Source of the DNA: Massilia sp. NR 4-1
GTDB lineage: Bacteria > Pseudomonadota > Gammaproteobacteria > Burkholderiales > Burkholderiaceae_D
Direction: 5' to 3'
Assembly (NCBI RefSeq): GCF_001191005.1
Contig: NZ_CP012201.1
Coordinates: 2,852,001 to 2,916,000 of the forward strand
DNA: 64,000 nt
Within the stretch, counting starts at the first letter, position 1, and the number at the start of each line of letters is the position of its first letter. A program made the position numbers and the translations under genes. Of this stretch, positions 37,766-47,206 are shown in pieces. The notes beneath the pieces were generated by a model. That model searched no databases, was not told where the DNA came from, and was given only the letters and a program-made list of their open reading frames with translations.

Positions 37766-40700
37766 ATGAAACTGCGTCCTATCTCGCTGGCTGTGCTGGC
37801 CCTGCTGTCGAGCGCCGCCCTGCACGCCGGCGCCGATGAAATCCGCCGCTCGTATATCGTACAACTGGCCGACAAGCCGGTCGCCACCTATGGCGGCGAA
37901 GTGAGCGGCCTGGCCGCCACCCGCCCCGCGCCCGGCCGCCGCCTCGACGTCAACGCCGCCGATGTGCAAGCCTATATCGCCTACCTGGAACAGAAAAAGA
38001 ACGGCGTTGCCGCCAGCGTCCCAACGGCCCAGATCGGCCACCAGTACAAACTGGCCTTCAACGGCTTCTCGGCGCGCCTGACCGAGGGCGAAGTGCGCCA
38101 GCTGCAAAAAAGCGCGAACGTGGCCGCCATCAGCGTCGACGAAGAGCGCCAGCCCGCCACCAATTTCACGCCCATCTTCCTCGGCCTGGACAAGCCCGGC
38201 ACGGGCCTGTGGGACCAGGTCGGCGGCCGCCTGAAAGCCGGCGAAGACATGATCATCGGCGTCGTCGACAGCGGCGTCTGGCCGGAAAACCCGGCCTATG
38301 CCGACCGCGTCGACAGCAACGGCGTGCCAAGCTTCGATCCCGCTGCCGAGCAGGTGTACGGTCCGGCGCCGGCCGGCTGGCTGGGCGAATGCCAGACCGG
38401 CGAAGGCTTCAGCAGCAGCCATTGCAACAACAAGCTGATCGGCGCGCGCTACTTCAACACCGGCTTCCTCGCCACCGGCCGCCCCATGCACTGGACCGAC
38501 TTCGTCTCGCCGCGCGATTCGGTGGCCGGCCCCAGCGGCCATGGCAGCCACGGCACCCATACCTCGACCACGGCCGGCGGCAACGCCAAGGTGCCGGGCC
38601 AGCTGGGCGGCATTCCGGTCGGCGATATGTCGGGCGTGGCGCCGCGCGCGCGCCTGGCCGCCTACAAGGTGTGCTGGACCTATCCCGACGCCACCAATCC
38701 GGACGGCAGCGGCACGCGCAATTCCTGCTTCGATTCGGACAGCGTGGCCGCCATCGAGCAAGCCGTGCAGGATGGCGTGCATGTGATCAATTACTCGATC
38801 AGCGGTACCCAGAACAATATCAACGATCCGGTGGAACTGGCCTTCTTCGGCGCCTCGAATGCCGGCGTCTTCGTCGCCGCGTCGGCCGGCAACAGCGGCC
38901 CGGCCAATGCCGTGGCCCACATCAGCCCCTGGGTGACGACGGTGGCCGCCTCCACCCACAACCGTTTCGGCATGGCCAAGCTGAGCCTGGCCAACGGCGC
39001 CAGCTATGACGGCGCCAGCCTGGCGGCCAAAACGCTGCCATCCACGCCGGCGGTGCTGGCGGCGAATGCCGGCGTCAAGCCCTACGCCAGCCTGTCCAGC
39101 GTGGACCAGACCGCGCTGACGCGCTGCTATACGGCGGAAGACCGCGCCCTGTACGGCGGCAGCGCCGACGCCGCGCTCGATCCGGCCAAGGCCGCGGGCA
39201 AGGTGGTGGTATGCGACCGCGGTTCCTCGGCGCGCGTGGACAAGAGCCGCGCCGTGGGCCAGGTCGGCGGCGTCGGCATGATCCTGGTCGACGTCAGCAC
39301 CGCCACCACCATCGAAGCCGATCTGCACAGCGTGCCCACCGTGCACCTGAAGCGCGACGACGGCATCGCCGTCAAGGCCTGGGTGGCGGCCAACCCGGAA
39401 GGCGGCGCCAGCATCGGCAAAGCCACCCTGCAATCGGGTCCGACCGCCGCGCCGGTGATGGGGGCCTTCTCGTCGCGCGGTCCGAACAAGCACAATGCCA
39501 ATGTGCTGAAACCGGACCTGACCGCGCCCGGCCTGGCCATCCTGGCCGGCGGCACGCCGGCCCAGAGCGAAGCCGAACGCGACGCCATCGCCAACGGCAC
39601 GCTGACGCCGCAGCCGGAATGGATCGCGCTGCAAGGCACCTCCATGTCCAGCCCGCACGTGGCCGGCCTGGCCGCGCTGCTCAAGCAGCTGCACCCGGAC
39701 TGGTCGCCGGCCGCCATCAAGTCGGCGCTGATGACCACCGCCTACGATACCAAGCCCGACGGCCTGCCCGGCATGCAGGCCGGCACCCTGCCCTGGGCGC
39801 AAGGCGCGGGCCATGTGGCGCCCAACAACGCGGCCGATCCCGGCCTGGTGTACGACGCCGGCACCATCGATTACCTGCGCTTCATGTGCGGCATTCCCGG
39901 CACCCTGTCGCCCGCCACCTGCGGCGCCATCGGCGCGATCCAGCCGCACAATCTGAACCTGGCCTCGCTGACCGCCGCCACCGTGCTGGGCAAGATCACC
40001 TTGAACCGCAGCGTTACCAATGTCAGCAGCAGCGAAGCGACCTACACCGCCAACGCCAGCGTGCCGGGCTTCAAAGTCACGGTCACCCCGGCCCAGCTGA
40101 CGCTGGCGCCCGGCGCCAAGGCCAGCTTCAGCGTCACCCTGTCCAATAACGGCGCCGTGGCCGGCGCCTGGAACTATGGTGCGCTGACCTGGACCGACGG
40201 CAAGCACGTGGTGCGCAGCCCGCTGACCGCGCGCCTGGCCGCGGTGTCGGCGCCGTCCGTCCTGAACGGCAACACCAGCAGCGGCAACGTCGCCTTCACC
40301 GTGGGCAGCGGCTATACCGGCGCGCTGGTGACGCAGAAAGGCGGCCTGCAGGCGGCCACGCGCGCCACCTACACCGTGCTCAAGACCGGCAACACCGACT
40401 CGGCCGCCGTGGAAGCGGCGTGCAAGGCCGGCGGCGATCCGGGCGTGCGCACCCTCGACGTCGACGTGCCGCCCAATACCCTGGCCGCGCGCTTCTCGCT
40501 GTACGACGTGGAAACCAGCGGCTACCAGGCCGGCCAGCCGGACGATCTGGACATGCTGGTGCTCGGCCCGAACGGCCAGGCACTGGCCAATAGCGGCAAC
40601 GCCACCTCGAACGAGAGCGTGACCCTGCCGCTGCCGGCCGCCGGCACCTACCGCGTCTGCGTGGTGGGCTATGCGCCGACCAATGGCCGCTCGACCTACA

Positions 40701-40954
40701 CGCTGTCGTCCTGGCTGGTCGGCAATGGCTTGAGCGAAGGCGGCTTCAAGGTGAACACCCCGGCCCTGGTGTACAACGCGGGCACGGCGGCAGCCGGCGT
40801 CAGCTGGTCGGGCCTGGGCACGGCGCGCCATCTGGGCGCCATCGTCTACCTGGCCAATAATGCGCCGCAGGCCATCACCTATGTCGAAGTGGATACCACC
40901 AATCCGCTGCCGACCTCGAACGCGCAGCGCGAAACGCCGCCAAGCCGTCAATAA
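37766..40954 (+). CDS. Secreted S8 (subtilisin-like) serine protease
   Basis: A 1062-residue protease with a signal peptide (LALLSSAALHAGAD), an inhibitor_I9 propeptide (about 28-130) and an S8 catalytic domain with D168 (GVVDSGVW), H262 (GSHGTHTS) and S626 (GTSMSSPHVAG). A PA domain is inserted between His and Ser, as in plant-like subtilases. An fn3-like domain follows (about 735-830) and then a beta-rich C-terminal region. No PEP-CTERM tail is seen. It lies next to the type II-like operon, which may secrete it (inference). AAGGA precedes the ATG. Confidence 0.93.
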   Translation: MKLRPISLAVLALLSSAALHAGADEIRRSYIVQLADKPVATYGGEVSGLAATRPAPGRRLDVNAADVQAYIAYLEQKKNGVAASVPTAQIGHQYKLAFNGFSARLTEGEVRQLQKSANVAAISVDEERQPATNFTPIFLGLDKPGTGLWDQVGGRLKAGEDMIIGVVDSGVWPENPAYADRVDSNGVPSFDPAAEQVYGPAPAGWLGECQTGEGFSSSHCNNKLIGARYFNTGFLATGRPMHWTDFVSPRDSVAGPSGHGSHGTHTSTTAGGNAKVPGQLGGIPVGDMSGVAPRARLAAYKVCWTYPDATNPDGSGTRNSCFDSDSVAAIEQAVQDGVHVINYSISGTQNNINDPVELAFFGASNAGVFVAASAGNSGPANAVAHISPWVTTVAASTHNRFGMAKLSLANGASYDGASLAAKTLPSTPAVLAANAGVKPYASLSSVDQTALTRCYTAEDRALYGGSADAALDPAKAAGKVVVCDRGSSARVDKSRAVGQVGGVGMILVDVSTATTIEADLHSVPTVHLKRDDGIAVKAWVAANPEGGASIGKATLQSGPTAAPVMGAFSSRGPNKHNANVLKPDLTAPGLAILAGGTPAQSEAERDAIANGTLTPQPEWIALQGTSMSSPHVAGLAALLKQLHPDWSPAAIKSALMTTAYDTKPDGLPGMQAGTLPWAQGAGHVAPNNAADPGLVYDAGTIDYLRFMCGIPGTLSPATCGAIGAIQPHNLNLASLTAATVLGKITLNRSVTNVSSSEATYTANASVPGFKVTVTPAQLTLAPGAKASFSVTLSNNGAVAGAWNYGALTWTDGKHVVRSPLTARLAAVSAPSVLNGNTSSGNVAFTVGSGYTGALVTQKGGLQAATRATYTVLKTGNTDSAAVEAACKAGGDPGVRTLDVDVPPNTLAARFSLYDVETSGYQAGQPDDLDMLVLGPNGQALANSGNATSNESVTLPLPAAGTYRVCVVGYAPTNGRSTYTLSSWLVGNGLSEGGFKVNTPALVYNAGTAAAGVSWSGLGTARHLGAIVYLANNAPQAITYVEVDTTNPLPTSNAQRETPPSRQ

Positions 40955-40991
40955 GCAGCGCGGGCGCCCGTTGCGGGCGTCTTGCCGCGCC

Positions 40992-41023
40992 AAGGCCGCG
41001 AGTCCTGCTCGCGGCCTTTTTTA
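40992..41023 (+). terminator. Terminator of the S8 protease gene
   Basis: GGCCGCGAG-TCCTG-CTCGCGGCC followed by TTTTTT. It runs into the stop codon of the convergent lipoprotein gene. Confidence 0.88.
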
Positions 41024-41425
41024 TTGGGCGGCGGCGGGCGCGCCGCCAGCCTGGCAACGGCCGGCGCGGCAGACGGCGCCGGGATCGCCGACCATGCTGC
41101 AGTCGGAGGCCAGGCCGGCGTTCTCCTTCACGCGCTGGGCCTGGTAGCGCTGCGCCAGCGCCTGCAGGCGCGCGCCGTCGGTGCTGGCACTGGACCAGGG
41201 CAGATAGGCTTCCGGCCCGCCGCAAGCCTTGGCACCCAGGGGCAGGCTATGGCATTGGCTGGAGCTGCTGCAGCTGTTGTGGGCGGCCAGGGTGCGGATG
41301 CGGGCCAGCGTGGCGGCGGCATCGGGCGTATCGGCCGCGCCGGACGGCGGCGGTGCGACGGCGGGCGGCGCGGCGCAGGCGCCGCACAGCACGGCGGCCA
41401 GCAGCGCGGGGAACAGGATTTTCAT
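41021..41425 (-). CDS. Putative lipoprotein, cysteine-containing
   Basis: A 134-residue protein with a short signal and lipobox-like LCGAC (Cys17), a Pro/Ala linker, then a small domain with several Cys residues (NSCSSSSQCHSLPLGAKACGG, later ASDCSM and AVCRAGRC). The pattern suggests disulphides in the periplasm. I recognise similar NSC...ACGGPEAYL proteins only as uncharacterised betaproteobacterial proteins. Confidence 0.65.
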   Translation of the reverse strand: MKILFPALLAAVLCGACAAPPAVAPPPSGAADTPDAAATLARIRTLAAHNSCSSSSQCHSLPLGAKACGGPEAYLPWSSASTDGARLQALAQRYQAQRVKENAGLASDCSMVGDPGAVCRAGRCQAGGAPAAAQ

Positions 41426-41569
41426 GGACAGGACCCGGGCAGGAAAAAGCCCATGATCGCGCCGCCCGCCAAGGCGGTCAAGCGGCGCGGCGCCCGCCGT
41501 GGCGTAGCGCCGGCAAGGCGGCCGGCCAGGCCGGCCGCGCGGCAGGCGCTCGGCAGGCGCGCGATGCAG

Positions 41570-42358
41570 TTACAGGCGCGCTTCGGTATAGGGCCCGGCA
41601 TCCGGCAGGCGCAGGCTGGCGCAGCGCGCCACGGCGTGGGCGCGGTTGCTCACGCCCAGCTGGCGGTACAGGCGCTGCAGATGGTTCTTGACGGTCAGGC
41701 CGCTGATGCCGAGCAGTTGGCCGATTTCCTCGTTGCCCTTGCCTTCGCGCAGCCAGCGCATGATCTGCGCCTGGCGCGCGCTGATGCGGGCCGTGCCCGC
41801 GCCCTCGGCGCTCGCCGCCGGCGTCCCCAGGCTTTGCAAACCCATGTGCAGATACGGCAGCAGCAGGCGCAGGCAATGGGCATGGCGGGCGTCGGGAGCC
41901 GGCGCCACGCCGAACAGGCAGAAGAAGGTGGCGCCGCCCGGCAGGCTGTCGCTGCCGTGGACCAGCACATTGTCAAGGCCGAGCGCGTGCAGTTCGGCCG
42001 GCAGATTGCCCGGCACGCCGTGCAGGCGGCCTTCCGGCGCGGCGGCGCACAGGGCCAGCGGCACGGCCGCGCCTTCGCGGTAGCGGCGCTGCAGGCGCAC
42101 GGCCAGGCCGCTGGCCGGATCGCACAGGCTGCGCCGCACGCCTTCGTCCAGCACGCCGCTATGGAAGCATTCGCTGTGCAGCACCTCGCCATTCGGCCCC
42201 AGTTGCAGGCAGACCAGCAAGCGGTGCGGCAAGAGCGCCTGCAACTGGCCCTGGGTCCACAGGAAGAACTGGCTGCGTTCGCCGATGGCCAGCGCGGTTT
42301 CGAAAGCATGCAGCAGGTGCTGCTGCTGCTGCGGATTCAGAATTACGATGGGTTGCAC
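41570..42358 (-). CDS. epsA: LuxR-type regulator, EpsA-like
   Basis: A 262-residue protein with a novel N-terminal domain and a C-terminal GerE/LuxR helix-turn-helix (about 190-250: ISARQAQIMRWLREGKGNEEIGQLLGISGLTVKNHLQRLYRQ broken across recognition helices). The N-terminal part matches the EpsA regulators found with exosortase/PEP-CTERM polysaccharide loci. The start is GTG at 42358, with GGAG 7 bp before it. It lies 8 kb from the polysaccharide genes, among PEP-CTERM genes, and is a candidate regulator of both. Confidence 0.78.
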   Translation of the reverse strand: MQPIVILNPQQQQHLLHAFETALAIGERSQFFLWTQGQLQALLPHRLLVCLQLGPNGEVLHSECFHSGVLDEGVRRSLCDPASGLAVRLQRRYREGAAVPLALCAAAPEGRLHGVPGNLPAELHALGLDNVLVHGSDSLPGGATFFCLFGVAPAPDARHAHCLRLLLPYLHMGLQSLGTPAASAEGAGTARISARQAQIMRWLREGKGNEEIGQLLGISGLTVKNHLQRLYRQLGVSNRAHAVARCASLRLPDAGPYTEARL

Positions 42359-42408
42359 ACAGTCTCCAGTCTTCTTATACGCAGGCGCGGCTCGCGGGCT
42401 TGCCTTAA

Positions 42409-42426
42409 GTTAAAAACAAATTTAAC
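42409..42426. promoter_or_regulatory. Inverted repeat upstream of the EpsA-like gene
   Basis: GTTAAA-N6-TTTAAC, a perfect 6-bp inverted repeat 51 bp before the GTG. It could be an operator or only an AT-rich promoter segment. Confidence 0.3.
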
Positions 42427-42548
42427 TATGTATTAATCTGAAGTGTCCATTCCAAATACTACGTAGCTCCCGGTTACATGCAGGGTAAATGGGGGCTGTC
42501 GCAGGAAAAATCCCAGCAGAAACAAGACTTTCCATTCAAAATGAAGAA

Positions 42549-42575
42549 ACGCACCGGCCATCCTGGCCCGGTGCG
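42549..42575 (-). terminator. Terminator after the nuclease / PEP-CTERM pair
   Basis: GCACCGGCC / GGCCCGGTGC stem with one bulge. On the minus strand it is followed by GTTTCTTCATTTT. Confidence 0.65.
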
Positions 42576-42625
42576 TCGCTGTGGCGTGCACGCATCACTT
42601 TCCGCGTGCCGGGGGGGCGCAAGGC

Positions 42626-43291
42626 TTAGAGCTTATCGCCATCCCAAGGCTTGCGGCGGCGCAGCATGCCGGTGATCAGCAGCAGGCCGGTGGCGGTCAG
42701 CACCAGCATCGACGGTTCCGGCACCTGGCTGACGCTGGCGGCCGCCGAGGAAATCGTGGTGTCGAGGCGGCCGGCGGCGCCGACAGCGCTGCCGGGGGTC
42801 CAGGCGAAGCTGACCAGGCTGCCGTCGATGCCGGACGGCTTGCCCAGCAGCGTGACCTTGTCGGCCGCATAGGCGGACACGGCAAACGCGGACTGGTTGA
42901 TGCTGCCCGACAGGTCGACGTCGCCGCCGATGCTGAGGTCAAAGCGCAGCAGGCCGCCGAAGTTCACGGCGTGGAACAGATCGTTCCAGCTGCCGCTATT
43001 GCGCAGCACATAGCCGCTGGCCAGCGAGCCGCTGACGTCGCCGAAGACTTCGGTGGCGGCGCCGGCGTCGAAGCCGCGGAAGTTGCTCAGGCGCGCCGTG
43101 GCGGCCGGGCTCAGGCCGGTGCCGGCCGGATTGAACTGGAAGTCCAGCCAGCCATTGCTGCCGAAGCCGCGCGTATCGATCGACACGCTCAGCGTGCCGG
43201 CGGCCGCCAGGCCGCTGAGCAGGGCCAGGGTGGCGGCGGCCACGGCCTGGCGCGCCAGCTGGCGCAGGGAGAAGGTGGAAGTCTTGAACAT
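42626..43291 (-). CDS. PEP-CTERM protein
   Basis: A 221-residue protein with a signal peptide (ends LSGLAAAG), a beta-rich body with GWLDFQFNPAG (as in one numbered PEP-CTERM family, from memory NF038129) and a tail VPEPSMLVLTATGLLLITGMLRRRK. The C-terminus extends eight residues beyond the Arg cluster. The start at 43291 has AAGGA upstream and lies 20 bp after the nuclease stop, so the two form an operon. Confidence 0.85.
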   Translation of the reverse strand: MFKTSTFSLRQLARQAVAAATLALLSGLAAAGTLSVSIDTRGFGSNGWLDFQFNPAGTGLSPAATARLSNFRGFDAGAATEVFGDVSGSLASGYVLRNSGSWNDLFHAVNFGGLLRFDLSIGGDVDLSGSINQSAFAVSAYAADKVTLLGKPSGIDGSLVSFAWTPGSAVGAAGRLDTTISSAAASVSQVPEPSMLVLTATGLLLITGMLRRRKPWDGDKL

Positions 43292-43311
43292 GGTGTGTTT
43301 TTCCTTAAGCA

Positions 43312-46308
43312 TTAGAAGTTACCGCGATACAGCTTGGTGCTGTAGCTGGTGTTGACCTTGGACGGGTTGCTGAAGCTGACCGCCACCGTGAGCGCCGCGC
43401 CCGGCGCCAGCTCGCTGGCGTTCAGGCTGATATAGGGCGCGCCGCCATGGCTGCCGCTGGCGTTGCTCAGGCTGACGCCGGCCGTCAGGTTTTCCAGCAC
43501 CAGCTGGAAGGGACCGCTCAGCGCTTCGCTGCCGCTGTTGCGCACGGTGATGGTGCCGCTGAACTTCTGCGTGGCGCGGTTGAACACCAGGGCCGAGCTT
43601 TGCACCTGCACGCTGGCCGTGATGTCGCTGACGGCCGGCTGCAGGTTCAGGCTGACCACCACCGGATCGTGGTCGGAGGCGCGGTAAGGCAGCGCGTCGT
43701 ACAGGTCCTGCGGCTTGCCGTCGGTGTTGTAGTCGATCACGGTCGGTTCGTCGGCGTTCACATGCCATTCGGCGGCGCCGGCCACTTGCGGGCTCAGCGT
43801 GGCGCTGGCGAGGGCGTGGTCGAGGTAGCCGGCCTGGTGGCCGAAGACGTAGGAGTACGGCAGGCCTTGCGGCCGCACGAAGCGCTCCAGCTGGTTGACG
43901 AAGCCGCGCGCGGTGATGGCGGCGATCGGGTCTTCCATGCCGTAGGAGTTCATGTCGCCGATCAGCAGCACGTCGGGGTCGCCGGCGGCCGCCGCCACTT
44001 GCGGCACGAAGACCTGGGCCAGGCGCTGGGCTTGCTGGACGCGGGTGGCGTTCCAGCAGCTTTGGCCATCGCCGCGGTCGGCGTCGGCGCCGTTGCCGCC
44101 CGGGCAGCTGCCCTTCGATTTCAGGTGGTTGACGATGAGCGAGAACTTCTCGCCGTTGGCGGCGCGGAAGGTCTGGGCCATGGGCGGACGGTTGTTGATG
44201 CTGTGGTCGTCGGCCAGGGCCGGACCGGCCAGGCTCAGGCGGCCCGGCTTGTAGATCATGGCGACGCGGATGGCGTCGGTGCCGGTGGCGGCCGGCTTCG
44301 GCACCGCGGCGTAGACGGTGGCACCGTAGGACGCGTTCAGGCTGTCGACCAGGTAGTTGACGGCGGTGTCGCCATTGTTCTGGATTTCCATCAAGCCCAC
44401 GACGTCGGCGTCGATGCCTTTGAGCTCGGCCACGATCTTGTCGCGCTGGCGGATGAACTCGTTCAGATTGTCGGCGCCGCGGCAATTATTGCGCGAGACC
44501 GAGCCGCCCAGGCTGCAACCCTGGTTGCTCTGGCCGGCCGCGTTCATGCCGTTGGTGAAGGTGGTGAAGAAGTTCAGCACATTGGCGCTGGCCACCTTGA
44601 CGTTGCCGGCCGCCAGCAGCGGCGCGCCGCTGCGCGGGTTGTCGCGCGAGAAGCGCGGCGCGCCCAGCGGCTGCAGCTTGAAGGCCGCGCCGCCGCCGCC
44701 GATGGCGCCGAAGTCGATCACGCCGGTCAGGTCGGACACAGTGTCGCCGGCGCGCACGGTATTGTCCTGGCCGATATACGGGATGGTGCTCGGCGTGGTG
44801 AAGATGCCGTCATCCAGCACGATCAGGTTGGCGGCGTTGGCGCTGGCCAGGGCCAGGGCTTCGGCCGAACGTGGCGCGTAACGGTTGGTCGGCAGCTCCA
44901 GGCGGCCGGAAGACAGGCTCAGCTCGCCGCGCTGGCCCAGGTATTCGGCCTGCGACACGGTGAGCGGACGCACAAAGCGCACCAGCATGCCTTCCACGCG
45001 GTCCAGCTGGGTATTCGGCAGCTCGATATTGGTCGGGGTGATGCTGTGGCCGCTGCTGCGCACGGCGATGGCGGTAACGTCCTTGAGCTCGGTGTAGGAT
45101 CGCTTGGCGCCGCTCGGCGTGTATTCGAACACGGTACCGGTCACGCGCACCAGATCGCCCGGCTGGGCATTGCTGGCGGTGGCGCCGGTGTAGACGAACA
45201 GGCCGTCCGAGGTGGTGGGGTCGCCGTCGCCGGCCGCGTCCTGCAGGAAGAAGCCGCCGCCCACTTTCAGGGTCAGCACGCCTTCGGTGGTCTGCACCGT
45301 GCCGTTGTCCGGGCTGGTGGCGCCGCTGCCCTGGATTTGCGGGATGCGGCGGGTCACGCCGCCGGTGGCGGCCACCGTGACCGTGATGTCGCAGCTGCTG
45401 GCATCGCCTTCCGTGTTGGCGAAGCGCACGCTGACCGGATAGCTGCCGGCCGCCAGGCCTGCCGCCACCGTCAGCTGGGCGCTGGCGCTGGCGCCGGCGG
45501 CGCCGGCCGGCGTGAAGTGCTCGAGGCTGATGCCGGCCACGCCGCCACTCAGGCTGGCGCTGCTCACGATGCCGTCCTCATCCTTGGCCGTCAGCGCGGC
45601 GCTGCCTGCGCTGCCGAGCGCCACCGGCAAGGCCGCCGGGCAGCTCACCACGACCGGCTTCACCACCGCTCCGCCGCAGACGTGGCGCGCCGTGCCGGTA
45701 TTGCGCGGCAGCGGGGCCAGTACGGCGAAGTCGGCGCCGTTATTGTCGCTGTCGGCGCAGCCCTCGTCCTTGCGCAGCACGGCCGTGGCATTGCCGGTGC
45801 CGCCGGCGGCCGCGCCGCCTTCGTAGCCGTTGGCGGCGCCCCAGCCGAGGAAGTCGATGACGCTGGCGCCGCCCGGGTTGGCGCCGCTCAGGGCCACATT
45901 GGCATTGCTCAGGGCCACTTTGCCGGCCGTGCCGGACATCGGAATGCTGCCGACCAAGTCCGCCGGCACGTCGACGCTGCCGCCCGCACCGAGCGCCTCG
46001 CGCACCAGGTAGTACTGGCCGGGCTGCAGGGTGACGTCGGGCAGGGCCGTCTTCTGCCAGCTGGTGCCGGCGGCGCTGGCGTACTGCACGCTCCAGCCGT
46101 TCAGGGCAATCGGCTTGGCGCCGCGGTTGAACAGCTCGATGAAGTCGGCCCTGTAAGTGGCGCCGCTATTGCCGCCGCCGCCGTATACCTGGCTGATGAC
46201 GATGTCGGAGGCGGCCAGCGCGGGAGCGCTCAGGCCGGCGAGCAGGGAGGCCAGCACGGTCAGGCGGGCGGTAGGCGCGCCGAAGCGGGCAGATGCGTAT
46301 CGGTTCAT
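43312..46308 (-). CDS. Extracellular endonuclease, ExeM/NucH-like
   Basis: A 998-residue secreted nuclease. It has a signal peptide (ends APALAAS), an N-terminal lamin-tail domain (about 25-150: VISQVYGGGGNSGATYRADFIELFN), an OB-fold region (about 330-460) and an endonuclease/exonuclease/phosphatase domain (about 565-860: VVGLMEIQNNGD, LIGDMNSYG, DHDPVVVSL). A C-terminal beta-sandwich follows. No PEP-CTERM or transmembrane anchor is visible. It probably degrades extracellular DNA. It leads an operon with a PEP-CTERM gene. Confidence 0.9.
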   Translation of the reverse strand: MNRYASARFGAPTARLTVLASLLAGLSAPALAASDIVISQVYGGGGNSGATYRADFIELFNRGAKPIALNGWSVQYASAAGTSWQKTALPDVTLQPGQYYLVREALGAGGSVDVPADLVGSIPMSGTAGKVALSNANVALSGANPGGASVIDFLGWGAANGYEGGAAAGGTGNATAVLRKDEGCADSDNNGADFAVLAPLPRNTGTARHVCGGAVVKPVVVSCPAALPVALGSAGSAALTAKDEDGIVSSASLSGGVAGISLEHFTPAGAAGASASAQLTVAAGLAAGSYPVSVRFANTEGDASSCDITVTVAATGGVTRRIPQIQGSGATSPDNGTVQTTEGVLTLKVGGGFFLQDAAGDGDPTTSDGLFVYTGATASNAQPGDLVRVTGTVFEYTPSGAKRSYTELKDVTAIAVRSSGHSITPTNIELPNTQLDRVEGMLVRFVRPLTVSQAEYLGQRGELSLSSGRLELPTNRYAPRSAEALALASANAANLIVLDDGIFTTPSTIPYIGQDNTVRAGDTVSDLTGVIDFGAIGGGGAAFKLQPLGAPRFSRDNPRSGAPLLAAGNVKVASANVLNFFTTFTNGMNAAGQSNQGCSLGGSVSRNNCRGADNLNEFIRQRDKIVAELKGIDADVVGLMEIQNNGDTAVNYLVDSLNASYGATVYAAVPKPAATGTDAIRVAMIYKPGRLSLAGPALADDHSINNRPPMAQTFRAANGEKFSLIVNHLKSKGSCPGGNGADADRGDGQSCWNATRVQQAQRLAQVFVPQVAAAAGDPDVLLIGDMNSYGMEDPIAAITARGFVNQLERFVRPQGLPYSYVFGHQAGYLDHALASATLSPQVAGAAEWHVNADEPTVIDYNTDGKPQDLYDALPYRASDHDPVVVSLNLQPAVSDITASVQVQSSALVFNRATQKFSGTITVRNSGSEALSGPFQLVLENLTAGVSLSNASGSHGGAPYISLNASELAPGAALTVAVSFSNPSKVNTSYSTKLYRGNF

Positions 46309-46424
46309 GTTTTGGTGGGTGGTATGGAAGTTAACAAAAGGACTTCAATATTGCTATTCACATATTAGCTGCCTGTTATTACTACTTAATGACAATACAT
46401 TAATTCAATAATGGCAAGTGAAAA

Positions 46425-46442
46425 TGTCGGACATTTCCTACC
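46425..46442. promoter_or_regulatory. Imperfect copy of the PEP-CTERM palindrome
   Basis: TGTCGGACATTTCCTACC matches the perfect palindrome at 49052 at 15 of 18 positions. It lies midway between divergent genes: 117 bp from the nuclease ATG and 114 bp from the PEP-CTERM ATG at 46556. Confidence 0.5.
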
Positions 46443-46555
46443 TCTGTCGCGTAGCAACCACCGCTCCCCCCATGGAATGGCGCACACTGCAAGAACACCA
46501 AGCATCGTTTCATATCAGAAATGGGCCTTCCTGCCTGCCTTCCGGGACACTGATC

Positions 46556-47206
46556 ATGAGCTTTCTGCACCGTCTTGCCCTGCTGCCGCTGGCGGCCCTG
46601 CTGACACTCGGCGGCGCGCCCGCCCGCGCCACCGCGGCCGCCGGCGCCGCCGCGGCCGCGCCCTCGCCCTGTTCCAGCCATTTGCGCCAGCAGCGCGCCC
46701 GCGCCGACCTCGATGCCACGTACAACCCCTGCCGCCTGGACGATGGCGCGGTCGGCAGCGGCAAGCGCACCAACGATGGCGACAGCGCGCAGCAGCTGTG
46801 GAACGGCCGCGAGGAAGAGGCGCCGCGCCACCGCTTCCTGGATCTGGGCGAGCAGCATGCGCTGGGCTTGGCGCTGGGCGGCGCGGCGCAGGCCGGCGAT
46901 GGCGGACTGCGCCGCGCCGCCCTGCCCGGCTGGCGCCTTGGTATGGAAGAGGAGGAATGGCGCGCCGCCAGCCAGGGGCGGACGCCACCGGAGGTGCGCT
47001 GGTGGGGGGACGCCGCGCCGGGCTGGCTGCGCAGCGGCGGCCTGGCCAGTCCCGAACGCTTTGGCCTGGGCGGCGGCCCGCTCACCTCGCGCGAGGGCGG
47101 CGTGGCGCTCAGCACGCCGGTGCCGGAACCGGCTACCTGGCTCAGTCTGCTGGTAGGACTGGCCCTGCTCAGCGCCGGTAAGGCGCGGCGAGCGGTTCGC
47201 CGATGA
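46556..47206 (+). CDS. PEP-CTERM protein
   Basis: A 216-residue protein with a signal peptide (FLHRLALLPLAALLTLGGAPARA) and a sorting tail VPEPATWLSLLVGLALLSAGKARRAVRR. The middle is rich in Gly, Arg and Trp and matches no family I know. The ATG at 46556 was chosen because it begins the signal peptide; the longer open frame starts inside the operator region. Its last 38 bp overlap the end of the convergent gene at 47169. Confidence 0.7.
   Translation: MSFLHRLALLPLAALLTLGGAPARATAAAGAAAAAPSPCSSHLRQQRARADLDATYNPCRLDDGAVGSGKRTNDGDSAQQLWNGREEEAPRHRFLDLGEQHALGLALGGAAQAGDGGLRRAALPGWRLGMEEEEWRAASQGRTPPEVRWWGDAAPGWLRSGGLASPERFGLGGGPLTSREGGVALSTPVPEPATWLSLLVGLALLSAGKARRAVRR

Noticed and set aside
37565..40993. 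1142-codon open frame on the minus strand across the S8 protease gene
   Set aside because: It is a GC-rich mirror frame. The plus-strand frame has a signal peptide and the full S8 Asp, His and Ser motifs; the minus frame has His/Arg/Gly-rich low-complexity and no recognisable domain.
43447..46368. 973-codon plus-strand frame opposite the nuclease
   Set aside because: Antisense shadow; the nuclease frame has a signal peptide and endonuclease motifs.
46443..46555. TGGCGCACACTGCA before the PEP-CTERM gene at 46556 as a sigma-54 promoter
   Set aside because: The GG-GC distance is 8 bp instead of 10.
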